NCBI GenBank assembly: GCA_051873875.1
Contig: JBJEFI010000048.1
Coordinates: 248,001-312,000, forward strand
DNA from: JBJEFI01 sp051873875
GTDB taxonomy: Bacteria; Bacillota; Bacilli; Bacillales; Bacillaceae_G
DNA length: 64,000 nt
Reading direction: 5' to 3'
Of this stretch, positions 7,999 to 16,771 are shown piece by piece. The notes under the pieces were generated by a model. The model was not told where the DNA came from, made no database searches, and saw nothing but the letters and a program-made list of their open reading frames with translations. The translations under genes were made by a program, and so were the position numbers. How positions within the stretch are numbered: position 1 is the first letter of the stretch; each line of letters begins with the position of its first letter.

Positions 7999-8790
7999 AT
8001 GGCAGATTGGATTATCGGAATTTTACTAGGACTAGTAGAAGGATTAACTGAATTCTTGCCTGTTTCTTCCACTGGGCATTTAATTCTTACTTCTACCATT
8101 ATTGGCTTTGAAGGTGAAAGAGCAAAAACATTTGAAGTTGTTATTCAGCTTGGTTCTATTCTTGCTGTAGTCGTTGTATTTTGGAAACGATTATGGAGCT
8201 TAGTTGGTATTGGGAGAAAGAAAAGTGGCCCTTCTTTAAACCTTCTTCATGTGCTTATTGCCATGTTACCAGCAAGTATTATTGGACTTCTTGTTCATGA
8301 TAGCATCAAAAAATATTTATTTAGCTATGAAACCGTATTGGTTGGTTTAGTAATTGGGGGTATTCTTCTTATTATCGCTGAGCGCTTTCACCCTACTATT
8401 TCTACAAAAACACTAGATGAATTAACGTATAAACAAGCATTTTATATCGGGCTTTTCCAAATTCTTTCGCTATGGCCTGGTTTTTCACGTTCTGGGTCTA
8501 CTATTTCAGGTGGAATGCTTGTAGGAGCTACACGTAAAGTAGCAGCTGAATTCACCTTTATCGTCGCTGTTCCGATTATGATTTCGGCAACTGGATTAGA
8601 CTTAATTAAAAGTTTGGACTTTCTTTCGGTAGCTGATTTACCATTGTTTATTTCTGGATTTGTAACAGCTTTTATCGTTGCCTTATTAGCAATAGTCGCA
8701 TTTTTAAATCTTGTATCTAGAATTTCTTTATCTTACTTTGCTTATTACCGATTTTTATTAGCGATTGTTTTCTTTATTTATATGATGTAA
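7999..8790 (+). CDS. uppP: Undecaprenyl-diphosphatase (UppP/BacA)
   Basis: Integral-membrane phosphatase of 263 residues that recycles undecaprenyl diphosphate to the monophosphate carrier for peptidoglycan and teichoic acid synthesis; overproduction confers bacitracin resistance. Both active-site motifs are intact: EGLTEFLPVSSTGHL near the N-terminus (catalytic Glu region) and PGFSRSGSTISGG in the middle (catalytic Arg). The length is normal for the family. The start follows TTAGGAG at a good distance. It lies alone between two terminators, behind a possibly structured leader. Confidence 0.95.
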   Translation: MADWIIGILLGLVEGLTEFLPVSSTGHLILTSTIIGFEGERAKTFEVVIQLGSILAVVVVFWKRLWSLVGIGRKKSGPSLNLLHVLIAMLPASIIGLLVHDSIKKYLFSYETVLVGLVIGGILLIIAERFHPTISTKTLDELTYKQAFYIGLFQILSLWPGFSRSGSTISGGMLVGATRKVAAEFTFIVAVPIMISATGLDLIKSLDFLSVADLPLFISGFVTAFIVALLAIVAFLNLVSRISLSYFAYYRFLLAIVFFIYMM

Positions 8791-8840
8791 AATTCTTCTC
8801 ATATCATGAAGCAAAATTTCTAAAAAACAATTAAAAGAGT

Positions 8841-8872
8841 AAAAAAGCGAGGACGTATCTCTCGCTTTTTTT
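8841..8872 (+). terminator. Bidirectional terminator between uppP and a small minus-strand gene
   Basis: AAAAAGCGAG pairs with CTCGCTTTTT around GACGTATCT-type loop bases. Runs of A on one side and T on the other suit both strands. Confidence 0.85.
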
Positions 8873-9062
8873 ATTCTTGTGCAAGAATAGTTTCGGTAGA
8901 ATGACATTGTTGCAACGTTTGTTCTAAAGATTGCAATGATTGTTCAATACGTTGACGATTGTCTTCTTTTTCTACTGTTTGTAGTGCACTTTGCAAAGCT
9001 TGTTTTGCTTGTTCTAATGTTCCACAACAATCTTGTACATATCCATGTGCATTTTTCTGCAT
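8871..9062 (-). CDS. Small Gln-rich coiled-coil protein of unknown function
   Basis: 63 residues, almost entirely helical and rich in Gln, Leu and Glu (TLEQAKQALQSALQTVEK, IEQSLQSLEQTLQQC), with an adjacent Cys pair at 12-13 and another Cys near 53. A GGGAGG ribosome binding site nine bases before the ATG supports it. It is distantly like the DUF1657-type small helical proteins of sporeformers, but the cysteines are unusual and I cannot assign it. It stands alone, convergent with uppP. Confidence 0.6.
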   Translation of the reverse strand: MQKNAHGYVQDCCGTLEQAKQALQSALQTVEKEDNRQRIEQSLQSLEQTLQQCHSTETILAQE

Positions 9063-9252
9063 AACGAATGGCCTCCCTTATATTCCTATATGTATATAGT
9101 ATGGTTAAAAAACGAATGAATATGTTAGGATAAGATGTACATTTTCTTTCCAGCACAGTATAATATTCTTTCTTGGATGATGTTATGCTGTTTGCAAATA
9201 CTATTACACAGATTAGAAATGCACGATTAGTTTTTTAGAAAGGGGACTCAAC

Positions 9253-10170
9253 ATGAACCATACATTAGATGAACTTGTCCAATGTGCAAAGCAATACACA
9301 AAATATGGAAAAGTAGCAGATTATATTCCCGAACTTCAGTATGCAAATAAAAAAGACTTATCTATCGCCATGATTTCACCACAAGGTGTTTTATTTAGCG
9401 CTGGCGATTTAGACAATAAATTTACATTACAAAGTATTTCAAAAATAATCACCCTAGCTCTTGTTTTAATGGAGCGTGGCGAAGATTATGTATTTGAACG
9501 AGTGGGAATGGAACCAACTGGAGATCCGTTTAACTCCATCGCTAAATTAGAAGAAATGAAACCAGCTAAACCTTTGAATCCAATGATTAATGCAGGTGCA
9601 TTATCCATTACCCATATGATTAAAGGGATGAGCGTAGAAGAACGACTAAATAAATTGATCTCATTCATTCATGAACTATCAGGTAATTCATCCATTACAT
9701 ATAATCGAACTGTAGCCCAGTCTGAATACGAAACAGCTCATTTAAATCGAGCACTTTGTTATTATATGAAACAATACAATAACATTAATGAAGATATTGA
9801 AGAATTACTTGATCTTTACACAAAACAATGCTCAATTGAAGTAGATGTAATTGACCTTGCAAAAATCGGACTTGTCTTTGCAATGGGAGGTTTTAATCCA
9901 CTAACAAATAAACGAGTGATTCCTCCTCATATCGCAAGATTGTGTAATACGTTTATGGTTACATGTGGCATGTACAATGCATCCGGTGAATTTGCAATTA
10001 AAGTGGGCATTCCAGCCAAAAGTGGTGTAGCTGGTGGTATTATGGGAGCTGTCCCTCACCGCTACGGTATCGGTGTATATGGTCCTGCTCTTGATGAGAA
10101 AGGAAATAGCATTGCAGGTCTAAAATTATTAGAAATGCTTGGTGACAAATACGACTTATCTATCTTTTAA
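9253..10170 (+). CDS. glsA: Glutaminase A
   Basis: Hydrolyses L-glutamine to glutamate and ammonia in the cytoplasm; beta-lactamase-like serine enzyme fold. At 305 residues it has the normal family length. Conserved parts: FTLQSISKIITLAL (catalytic Ser-x-x-Lys), NPMINAGAL (substrate Asn), NRTVAQSEYET, DLAKIGLVFAMGG, CGMYNASGEFA with the conserved Tyr, and SGVAGGIMGAVPHRYGIG near the C-terminus. The start follows AGAAAGGGGA. No glutamine transporter gene lies beside it; it is a single-gene unit with its own terminator. Confidence 0.95.
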   Translation: MNHTLDELVQCAKQYTKYGKVADYIPELQYANKKDLSIAMISPQGVLFSAGDLDNKFTLQSISKIITLALVLMERGEDYVFERVGMEPTGDPFNSIAKLEEMKPAKPLNPMINAGALSITHMIKGMSVEERLNKLISFIHELSGNSSITYNRTVAQSEYETAHLNRALCYYMKQYNNINEDIEELLDLYTKQCSIEVDVIDLAKIGLVFAMGGFNPLTNKRVIPPHIARLCNTFMVTCGMYNASGEFAIKVGIPAKSGVAGGIMGAVPHRYGIGVYGPALDEKGNSIAGLKLLEMLGDKYDLSIF

Positions 10171-10206
10171 ACAAAATAGATAGGAGCTAGCATTTAAATA
10201 CTTTTC

Positions 10207-10252
10207 AAAAAGACTATTGTCCATCTATTTAATGGCGATAGTCTTTATTTTT
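10207..10252 (+). terminator. Terminator after glsA
   Basis: AAAGACTATTG pairs with CGATAGTCTTT, the inner CCAT pairs with ATGG, and TATTTTTATT follows. Confidence 0.85.
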
Positions 10253-10513
10253 ATTCGATTTTTTGCATAAAAATATAAAGAAACTTGTACTTATATATAA
10301 TACGTGAAATTTTTGACAAACATTTGTCTTTCTTAAATAACGCTTCCATCGTGATTAAATCAACTTTTCCTAGCAATTCAGCTGTTTTTTCTATAAAATT
10401 TTATAATCTTCTATAATGACACATGTTGTTGGGTATGGTAAGATATACAAAAATATTATCTTAATAAAAGGAATAGAAAATTTAAAATTTTCAAATAATA
10501 ACAGGAGGTTTAC
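10253..10513 (+). other. Upstream region of the NSS transporter gene with a 17-bp AT palindrome
   Basis: A long AT-rich leader or promoter region. GAAAATTT-A-AAATTTTC at 10476-10492 is a perfect inverted repeat ten bases before the GGAGG ribosome binding site, so it could be an operator or could fold over the translation start. No gene or known riboswitch is seen. Confidence 0.4.
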
Positions 10514-11839
10514 ATGAAAGAGCAATTATCAAGCCGCTTTATGGTTTATCTTGTCGCTTTATCTTCTGCTGTTGGATTAGGTAATTTATGGAAATTCCCA
10601 ACATTAACTGGTGAAAATGGCGGCGCAGCTTTTGTTTTTATTTACATTTTATCTACTTTTATCGTCGGAATTCCATTATTAATTTGTGAATTCACAATGG
10701 GACGAAGCACAAAATCAGATGTATCAACTGTTTTTACAAAATTACGTGCTCATAAAGCATGGAATATCGTTAGCTGGATTAGTATTCTAGCAAACTTTTT
10801 AATTCTTGTATTTTACACAGTTATTGTTGGGTGGGTATATACGTATTTACTAAAAGCGATTAAAGGTCAATTAAGCAATCCATCCCCAGAAGCTTTAGAT
10901 GCTACTTTTTCTTCCATGACAAACAGCTATGGTTCATTTATAGCACAAGCATTTGTTATCATTGTAGTTGGTTTTATCTTATATAAAGGAATCGCAAAAG
11001 GAATTGAAGCAGCCCTACGTATTTTAAGCCCTATTTTCCTTGTTCTTTTAATGATTGTGTTCTTTAATTCTATTCGCTTAGATGGCTTTGGCGAAGCAAT
11101 GAATTTCTTATTTAAATTTGATTTATCAGCTATTACACCAGCAGTTATTGTTTCAGCTCTTGGATTAGCATTCTTCAAGCTATCAATTGGTTCAGCTGCA
11201 ATGATTACGTATGGTTCTTATTTCACAAAAGATACAGATATCCCAAAAACAGCTGTAACAGTTGCTTTTGCCGATGTTGTTGTTTCTTTACTAGCAGGAA
11301 TGGCCTTATTTCCAGTTGTATTTACATTTGGATTACAGCCAACACAAGGTGCTGGACTGTTATTTAATACCGTTCCATTAGCATTCGCAAATTTACCAGG
11401 TGGAAATATTTTCACTATCGCTTTCTTTGCATTAGCCGCTATTATTGGTACAACAGCTACTGTCGCCTTATTACAAGTACAATATGCTGTTATTTGTGAG
11501 AAAGTTTCTGGTTCTAAATTATTTAAAGTAGCCTTATTAGGTGGTATTTTATTAGGTATCTCTTTCCTTACAATGTTCCCATTCTCTGTATTTGGAAATA
11601 TCACTTTTGCAGGTGAAGTATTATTTGATTTTGTTGATACTGTTTCATCTGACTACTTATTACCACTTGCTGGCTTATTTATTGCTATCTTTGTCGGCTG
11701 GATAATGAAGCATACAATTATTCACGATGAACTTGGTAACAATAAAATTATTCGCGCATGGTTATTTACCGTTCGTTATATCGTTCCAATTATTGTTGTA
11801 TTAGTATTTTTAAATGGAATTGGTATTATTAAATTCTAA
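10514..11839 (+). CDS. Sodium-dependent transporter, neurotransmitter:sodium symporter (NSS) family
   Basis: Predicted Na+-coupled amino acid (or related solute) symporter of 441 residues with about 11-12 membrane helices, LeuT fold. The first unwound helix is recognisable from SSAVGLGNLWKFPTLTGENGG, which carries the Na+ and substrate-binding backbone, followed by the ICEFTMGRS motif at the start of the first internal loop. The gene starts with a strong AGGAGGT site. Bacterial members transport amino acids such as tryptophan, tyrosine or leucine; the substrate here is not determined. It converges on the trp operon and shares a terminator with trpA, which proves nothing about tryptophan but is worth noting. 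Confidence 0.9.
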   Translation: MKEQLSSRFMVYLVALSSAVGLGNLWKFPTLTGENGGAAFVFIYILSTFIVGIPLLICEFTMGRSTKSDVSTVFTKLRAHKAWNIVSWISILANFLILVFYTVIVGWVYTYLLKAIKGQLSNPSPEALDATFSSMTNSYGSFIAQAFVIIVVGFILYKGIAKGIEAALRILSPIFLVLLMIVFFNSIRLDGFGEAMNFLFKFDLSAITPAVIVSALGLAFFKLSIGSAAMITYGSYFTKDTDIPKTAVTVAFADVVVSLLAGMALFPVVFTFGLQPTQGAGLLFNTVPLAFANLPGGNIFTIAFFALAAIIGTTATVALLQVQYAVICEKVSGSKLFKVALLGGILLGISFLTMFPFSVFGNITFAGEVLFDFVDTVSSDYLLPLAGLFIAIFVGWIMKHTIIHDELGNNKIIRAWLFTVRYIVPIIVVLVFLNGIGIIKF

Positions 11840-11851
11840 GATTATATTACT

Positions 11852-11884
11852 AAAAAAGAGACTATCTATTAGTCTCTTTTTCTA
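11852..11884. terminator. Bidirectional terminator between NSS transporter and trpA
   Basis: AAAAAGAGACTA pairs with TAGTCTCTTTTT around TCTAT. The trpA stop lies within it. Confidence 0.88.
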
Positions 11885-12653
11885 TTTGCTTACATGCATA
11901 AATAAGATTCTTTATTTGTTCATAACAACCTTGATTAAAAAGCTCGATAATTTTACTTCCTACTATCACACCATCACACACATTTATAAATTGCTGAACA
12001 TGTTCTGGAGAAGAAATACCAAACCCTGCGAAAAGTGGTATATTTGTTTTTTCCTTCGCTTCTTTTAATAAATGAAAAATTTCTTGCTCATAAGCTTGAT
12101 GCTTTCCCGTAATTCCCGTTACTGTAATCCCATAAATAAAACCTCTTGCTTCTTTTAAGATAGCATCCATTCGTTTGAGAGAACTTGTTAAAGAGATAAA
12201 GGAAATATAACAAATATCCTCTTGTTCACACACATCCAAAAAAGGCTTTCTTTCTTCAAACGGCACATCTGGTAAAATAACCCCATCTACCCCCACTTGA
12301 GAAGCAGCTGCAAAAAAATCATCTACTCCATATTGAAAAACGGGATTCACATATGTCATTAACACAATTGGAGTATCTGTAAATTGCCGAACTTCTTTTA
12401 CCATTTCAAAAATAGCTCTTATTGTAATCTCTCTATTTAATGCACGTTGTCCCGCTTCCGCGATAACCGGTCCATCTGCAACAGGGTCTGAAAAAGGGAT
12501 TCCTAATTCAATCACATCTACACCACATTGATCGAGATAACGAATTTGGTTTTTCGTTTCTTCTACGCCATGTTCTCCTACCATTAAATACGCAACAAAG
12601 GCCTTTTCTTTTTTCTTTTTTAACATGGTTAAATGTTGTTCTAATCGATTCAT
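11862..12653 (-). CDS. trpA: Tryptophan synthase alpha subunit
   Basis: Cleaves indole-3-glycerol phosphate to indole and glyceraldehyde-3-phosphate; works as an alpha2beta2 complex with TrpB. 263 residues, TIM barrel. VIELGIPFSDPVADGP holds the catalytic Asp and the preceding ELG the catalytic Glu. LTYVNP-type (MTYVNPVFQYG), DGVILPDVPFEE and ...AGFGISSPEHV loops are in place. The phosphate loop reads YGITVTGITG where many enzymes have GVTG(A/V)R, a moderate divergence. It is the last gene of the operon and overlaps trpB by four bases (ATGA), so the subunits are translationally coupled. Confidence 0.95.
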   Translation of the reverse strand: MNRLEQHLTMLKKKKEKAFVAYLMVGEHGVEETKNQIRYLDQCGVDVIELGIPFSDPVADGPVIAEAGQRALNREITIRAIFEMVKEVRQFTDTPIVLMTYVNPVFQYGVDDFFAAASQVGVDGVILPDVPFEERKPFLDVCEQEDICYISFISLTSSLKRMDAILKEARGFIYGITVTGITGKHQAYEQEIFHLLKEAKEKTNIPLFAGFGISSPEHVQQFINVCDGVIVGSKIIELFNQGCYEQIKNLIYACKQIEKETNR

Positions 12654-13837
12654 TTTTCACACCCCAATACAGTTTGTAAATCTTTATCTCCTCGGCCAGA
12701 TAAACATACAACGATTGTTTCATCCTTGTTTTTTTCACTGGCTAATTTTCCTGCAAAGGCAATGGCATGAGCACTTTCTAAAGCCGGTAAAATCCCTTCT
12801 GTTTTTGCTAAGAGATGAAAACCTGCTAACGCCTCTTCATCGGTTATACTTTCATAGCGAACACGACCAATTTCTTTTAAATAACTATGTTCTGGCCCCA
12901 CACCTGGATAATCCAATCCTGCTGAAATCGAATGGGCTTGCTGAACTTGCCCATCTTCATTTTGTAAAAGATGCATTTTGGCTCCGTGTAAAATACCAAT
13001 GCTTCCTTTTGTTAACGTAGCTGCATGTTCCTTTGTATCTATCCCTTTTCCTCCTGCTTCTACTCCATATAAAGCAACGTTGTCTTCTAAAAAAGGATGA
13101 AACATACCTATTGCATTGCTTCCCCCGCCAACACAGGCAACAATGTGTTCTGGTAATTTCCCAATTATAATAAGGCTTTGTATCTTCGTTTCTTTCCCAA
13201 TAATACTTTGAAAGTCTCGAACCATCTTTGGATATGGATGTGGTCCCATAACAGAGCCTAAGATATAATGGGTATCTCGAACATTTGTCACCCAATATTT
13301 CATTGCTTCATTTACAGCATCCTTTAATGTTTTACTTCCTGATGTCACGCTTACAACCTTCGCACCGAGACATTTCATTCGATAAACATTGCTTTCTTGT
13401 CTTCTAATATCTTCTTCTCCCATAAAAACAACACATTCTAAGCCAAGTAAGGCACAAATTGTTGCTGTTGCCACCCCATGTTGTCCTGCCCCTGTTTCTG
13501 CAACAATTTTCTGTTTGCCCATTCTCTTTGCTAATAGCCCTTGTCCTAACGTATTGTTAATTTTATGAGCCCCTGTATGATTTAAATCTTCTCGTTTTAA
13601 ATAAATGGTTGCTCCACCAAAATGATTACTTAATCGAGTGGCTTTATATAACGGTGTTTCTCTCCCTACGTAATGTCTTAAATAATACTGGTATTCTTGT
13701 TGAAAAGTGTCATCTTTCATCGCAAGCGTATATGCTTCTTCTAGTTCCACAATTGCTTCCATCAATGTCTCTGGTACAAATCGACCACCATACTCACCGA
13801 AATAGCCATTTTCATTTGGTAATACTGATTTATTCAT
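12650..13837 (-). CDS. trpB: Tryptophan synthase beta subunit
   Basis: PLP enzyme that condenses indole with serine to make tryptophan. 395 residues. The PLP lysine lies in HTGAHKINNTLGQ; AETGAGQHGVATA and the phosphate-binding CVGGGSNAIG loop are intact, as is the SGRGDKD C-terminal motif. N-terminal GYFGEYGGRFVPETL is the standard TrpB1 beginning. Start and stop each overlap the neighbouring trp genes by four bases. Confidence 0.97.
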   Translation of the reverse strand: MNKSVLPNENGYFGEYGGRFVPETLMEAIVELEEAYTLAMKDDTFQQEYQYYLRHYVGRETPLYKATRLSNHFGGATIYLKREDLNHTGAHKINNTLGQGLLAKRMGKQKIVAETGAGQHGVATATICALLGLECVVFMGEEDIRRQESNVYRMKCLGAKVVSVTSGSKTLKDAVNEAMKYWVTNVRDTHYILGSVMGPHPYPKMVRDFQSIIGKETKIQSLIIIGKLPEHIVACVGGGSNAIGMFHPFLEDNVALYGVEAGGKGIDTKEHAATLTKGSIGILHGAKMHLLQNEDGQVQQAHSISAGLDYPGVGPEHSYLKEIGRVRYESITDEEALAGFHLLAKTEGILPALESAHAIAFAGKLASEKNKDETIVVCLSGRGDKDLQTVLGCEK

Positions 13838-14442
13838 CTCATCGCTCCCTTTGCTTTTTTTATAAATTGTCGCATTTCATGTCTATCCTTTTGACCATTT
13901 CGCTCTACCCCACTTGAAACATCAACCATATAAGGATGTGCTACTTGAATCGCCTCTGTCACATTCCCTTTGTTTAATCCACCTGCTAAAATTATTTTCT
14001 TTGTTATGTTTCTTTTTTTTAGCAAATCCCAATTAAATAGGGTTCCATTTCCGCCATATTGCTTTCCTCTTGGACTATCAAAAAGAACATATTCACTTGG
14101 AAAGCATAGTGCCCTCTCAATGTCTTGTTCCTTTGTCACTGAAAAAGCTTTGATTGTTGGTAGTTTTAATTTCCAAACATATTGTTCATCTTCGTCTCCA
14201 TGTAATTGCACATAATCCAATAAACAACTGTCATAAATATGCTGAACTGTCTCGATTTCTTCATTTACAAACACACCAATTTTTAATATATTCATTGGGA
14301 TATTAGTTGTAATATACTTTGCTTCATCTGGCGTGATTTTTCGTTTACTTTGCGCAAACACAAATCCTAATGCATCAACTCCATCTTGACAGGCGTAGGT
14401 AGCCGTTTGTAAATCCGTAATGCCACAAATCTTTACCTTCAT
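13834..14442 (-). CDS. trpF: Phosphoribosylanthranilate isomerase
   Basis: Amadori isomerase of tryptophan synthesis, converting phosphoribosylanthranilate to CdRP. 202 residues. KVKICGITD carries the catalytic Cys, FDSPRG the catalytic Asp, with LGFVFA, VQLHGDE and AGGLNKGNV for the barrel and phosphate site. It overlaps trpC upstream and trpB downstream by four bases each. Confidence 0.95.
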   Translation of the reverse strand: MKVKICGITDLQTATYACQDGVDALGFVFAQSKRKITPDEAKYITTNIPMNILKIGVFVNEEIETVQHIYDSCLLDYVQLHGDEDEQYVWKLKLPTIKAFSVTKEQDIERALCFPSEYVLFDSPRGKQYGGNGTLFNWDLLKKRNITKKIILAGGLNKGNVTEAIQVAHPYMVDVSSGVERNGQKDRHEMRQFIKKAKGAMR

Positions 14443-15185
14443 ACACGTAACTCCCTAATGACACGCCCATAATCAACTGCTTTCATTAGTGCTTCCCCTA
14501 CTAATATCCCTTGTACGCCACATTCTTTTACAAACTGAGCATCTTGTTTATTACTAATGCCACTTTCAGAAATAATCACAACATCCTTATCTAATTTCTT
14601 TACCTTCTCCACTAAAAAAGCTGTCGTTTGCAAATCAACTGTAAATGTTTTTAAATCTCGATTGTTAATGCCAATTATTTTCGGTTGAATTGTAAAGGCT
14701 CGATTTAATTCTTCTTCATTATGAACTTCTACAATTACTTCTAAATCACGAGAAACCCCATATTCATACAACCTTTGGTATTGTTCTGTCGTGAGGATAG
14801 CGATAATAAGTAAAATAACAGAGGCTCCATTACTTTTGGCCTTATCAATTTGAATAGGTGAAAGAATAAAATCTTTGCATAACAATGGCACTTTTACTTC
14901 TTTAGAAACAATGTGTAAATCCTCAAAAGAGCCTTTAAAAAATTTGCTATCTGTTAAAATGGAAATACAAGCAACACCATTTTCTTCATAATTTTTTGCC
15001 CTAGCGATAACATTACCTTCATTTAATAACAGGCCTTTTGATGGTGAATATCGCTTAATTTCACCAATAACGCCTAATGTCGTTCCTGTCTTTAATGTTT
15101 CATATAAAGAAACTCGTTTCATCTCCGCCTCCATTTTTTCAATTTCTTCACGCTTTGCTGATAAGATCATTTCTAAAAAGGTCAT
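14439..15185 (-). CDS. trpC: Indole-3-glycerol-phosphate synthase
   Basis: Ring-closing decarboxylase of the pathway. 248 residues, TIM barrel. GEIKRYSPSKG holds the key Lys, LLCKDFI the second catalytic Lys, EVIVEVHNEEE and IGINNRDLKTF the substrate contacts, and ISESGI the phosphate-binding strand. The start overlaps the end of trpD by 38 bases. Confidence 0.95.
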   Translation of the reverse strand: MTFLEMILSAKREEIEKMEAEMKRVSLYETLKTGTTLGVIGEIKRYSPSKGLLLNEGNVIARAKNYEENGVACISILTDSKFFKGSFEDLHIVSKEVKVPLLCKDFILSPIQIDKAKSNGASVILLIIAILTTEQYQRLYEYGVSRDLEVIVEVHNEEELNRAFTIQPKIIGINNRDLKTFTVDLQTTAFLVEKVKKLDKDVVIISESGISNKQDAQFVKECGVQGILVGEALMKAVDYGRVIRELRV

Positions 15186-16203
15186 CTTTCCCCATCCCCT
15201 CTCGACTACTTCTTACATAATTGTATAAACTAGTTAACGCCTTCTTCTCTTTAATCGTTTCCTTTGCCAATTCAATTCCTTCTTCAATTGTTGAAACAAA
15301 CTCTCCTGCATATAAACATAATCCACTATTTAATAACACAGTCTCATAATAAGCATTTTGTTCTCCTCTTAAAACAGACAACATAATATCTTTATTTCTT
15401 AAACTATCTGCCCCAACTATTTCTTCAATCCCCCGTCTTTTAAAACCAAATTGCCTTGGATCTATTTGTTCAAATGTAATTGTTTCTTTTGTCACAATTG
15501 CCATATCCGTCACCCCTGCCAAGGTTGCTTCATCTACACCTGGTGAACCATGAAGAACAATGGCCTTTTTTCGGCCAAGCTTTTGTAATAACTGTGCCGT
15601 TTCGTGAATCATTTCTTTTTGAAAAACCCCAACTAACTGATGAGTAAGCTTCATTGGATTGGCAAGAGGTCCTAGCGTATTAAAAGCTGTAACAATCCCT
15701 AATTCTTTTCGTATTCGACCAATTCTCCCTAGTTTCGGATGAACATGTTGAGCAAATAAAAAGGTAATACCATTTGTATATAATTGATTAGCTAATTGTT
15801 CCGGTGTGCCATGAATATTGGCTCCAAGTGCTTGAAGAACATCCGCACTTCCACTTTTACTCGTAATGGATCGATTTCCATGTTTTGCCACCGTCATGCC
15901 TGCCCCGCTACAAACAAAAGCTGTTGTTGTACTAACATTAAATGTTTTTAATCCATCTCCTCCTGTACCACAATTATCAAATAAGAAATCTCCCTCATAC
16001 GGAATTAGAAGAACATTATCTTGTAGTGCATGTAAAATGCCGGCTAATTCTTCTATTCTCTCTCCCTTTGTTCGCAATCCCATTAAAAAAGCAGCAATCT
16101 CTCCATCTGTAGAGGCATCCTTTAAAACGATATTCATCGTTTCATAACTTTCTTTCTCACTTAACGGTTGTCGATGAGCTAATTTTGTTAATACGTTTCG
16201 CAT
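15148..16203 (-). CDS. trpD: Anthranilate phosphoribosyltransferase
   Basis: Transfers the phosphoribosyl group of PRPP to anthranilate. 351 residues. Glycine-rich FDNCGTGGDGLKTFNVS (PRPP/Mg site), VAKHGNRSITSKSGSADVL (anthranilate site) and NTLGPLANP are all present. The start overlaps trpG by 47 bases and the end overlaps trpC by 38 bases; the overlaps are unusually long for this operon and make translational coupling likely. Confidence 0.95.
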   Translation of the reverse strand: MRNVLTKLAHRQPLSEKESYETMNIVLKDASTDGEIAAFLMGLRTKGERIEELAGILHALQDNVLLIPYEGDFLFDNCGTGGDGLKTFNVSTTTAFVCSGAGMTVAKHGNRSITSKSGSADVLQALGANIHGTPEQLANQLYTNGITFLFAQHVHPKLGRIGRIRKELGIVTAFNTLGPLANPMKLTHQLVGVFQKEMIHETAQLLQKLGRKKAIVLHGSPGVDEATLAGVTDMAIVTKETITFEQIDPRQFGFKRRGIEEIVGADSLRNKDIMLSVLRGEQNAYYETVLLNSGLCLYAGEFVSTIEEGIELAKETIKEKKALTSLYNYVRSSREGMGKDDLFRNDLISKA

Positions 16204-16771
16204 CCTTATATACCCCCTCGATAAAATTACGAATTAATACAGAACCATATGCTGTCAAAAATGATTCCGGATGAAATTGTACCCCATACACCTCATACTC
16301 CCGATGTTTGATTGCCATAATTTCATTATCATCTTCCGAAACCGCTAAAATATCCAAGCAATTTGGCAATTCCTCTCTTGTTGCAATAAGCGAATGATAT
16401 CGCATTACTTGAATGGATGAAGGAATTTCATAAAATAAGGAATCTTGATTGTGCGTAATCGTTGATGTTTTTCCATGCTTAATTGTCTTTGCATGTGTAA
16501 TTTGACCACCATATGCCTCTACAATACTTTGATGGCCTAAACAAATCCCCAAAATGGGGATAAAACCGCTATACCTTTGAATAACTTCAATGACATATCC
16601 AGCCTCTTTTGGTGTTCCTGGTCCTGGTGAAACAACAATAACTGAATATTCAGTTAAATCTCCTTGTAAAAGTGGACTATCATTTCGAATTACTGTTACA
16701 TCGTCATAACTTGCTAGCAATTGATACAAGTTATACGTAAAGGAATCGTAATTATCGATTAACAAAATCAT
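16157..16771 (-). CDS. trpG: Anthranilate synthase glutamine amidotransferase component
   Basis: Class I glutaminase supplying ammonia to TrpE. 204 residues. The oxyanion/Cys motif is ILGICLGHQSI, preceded by VVSPGPGTPKEAG; the catalytic His-Glu is in VYGVQFHPESFLT. In many Bacilli this subunit also serves 4-amino-4-deoxychorismate synthase; whether it does so here depends on a separate pabA outside the window. It overlaps trpE by 20 bases. Confidence 0.94.
   Translation of the reverse strand: MILLIDNYDSFTYNLYQLLASYDDVTVIRNDSPLLQGDLTEYSVIVVSPGPGTPKEAGYVIEVIQRYSGFIPILGICLGHQSIVEAYGGQITHAKTIKHGKTSTITHNQDSLFYEIPSSIQVMRYHSLIATREELPNCLDILAVSEDDNEIMAIKHREYEVYGVQFHPESFLTAYGSVLIRNFIEGVYKDAKRINKISSSTTVK

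Noticed and set aside
11218..11604. Antisense frames within the NSS, feoB and mupG-like genes
   Set aside because: Codon-bias shadows of well-supported genes; no ribosome binding sites or homology.
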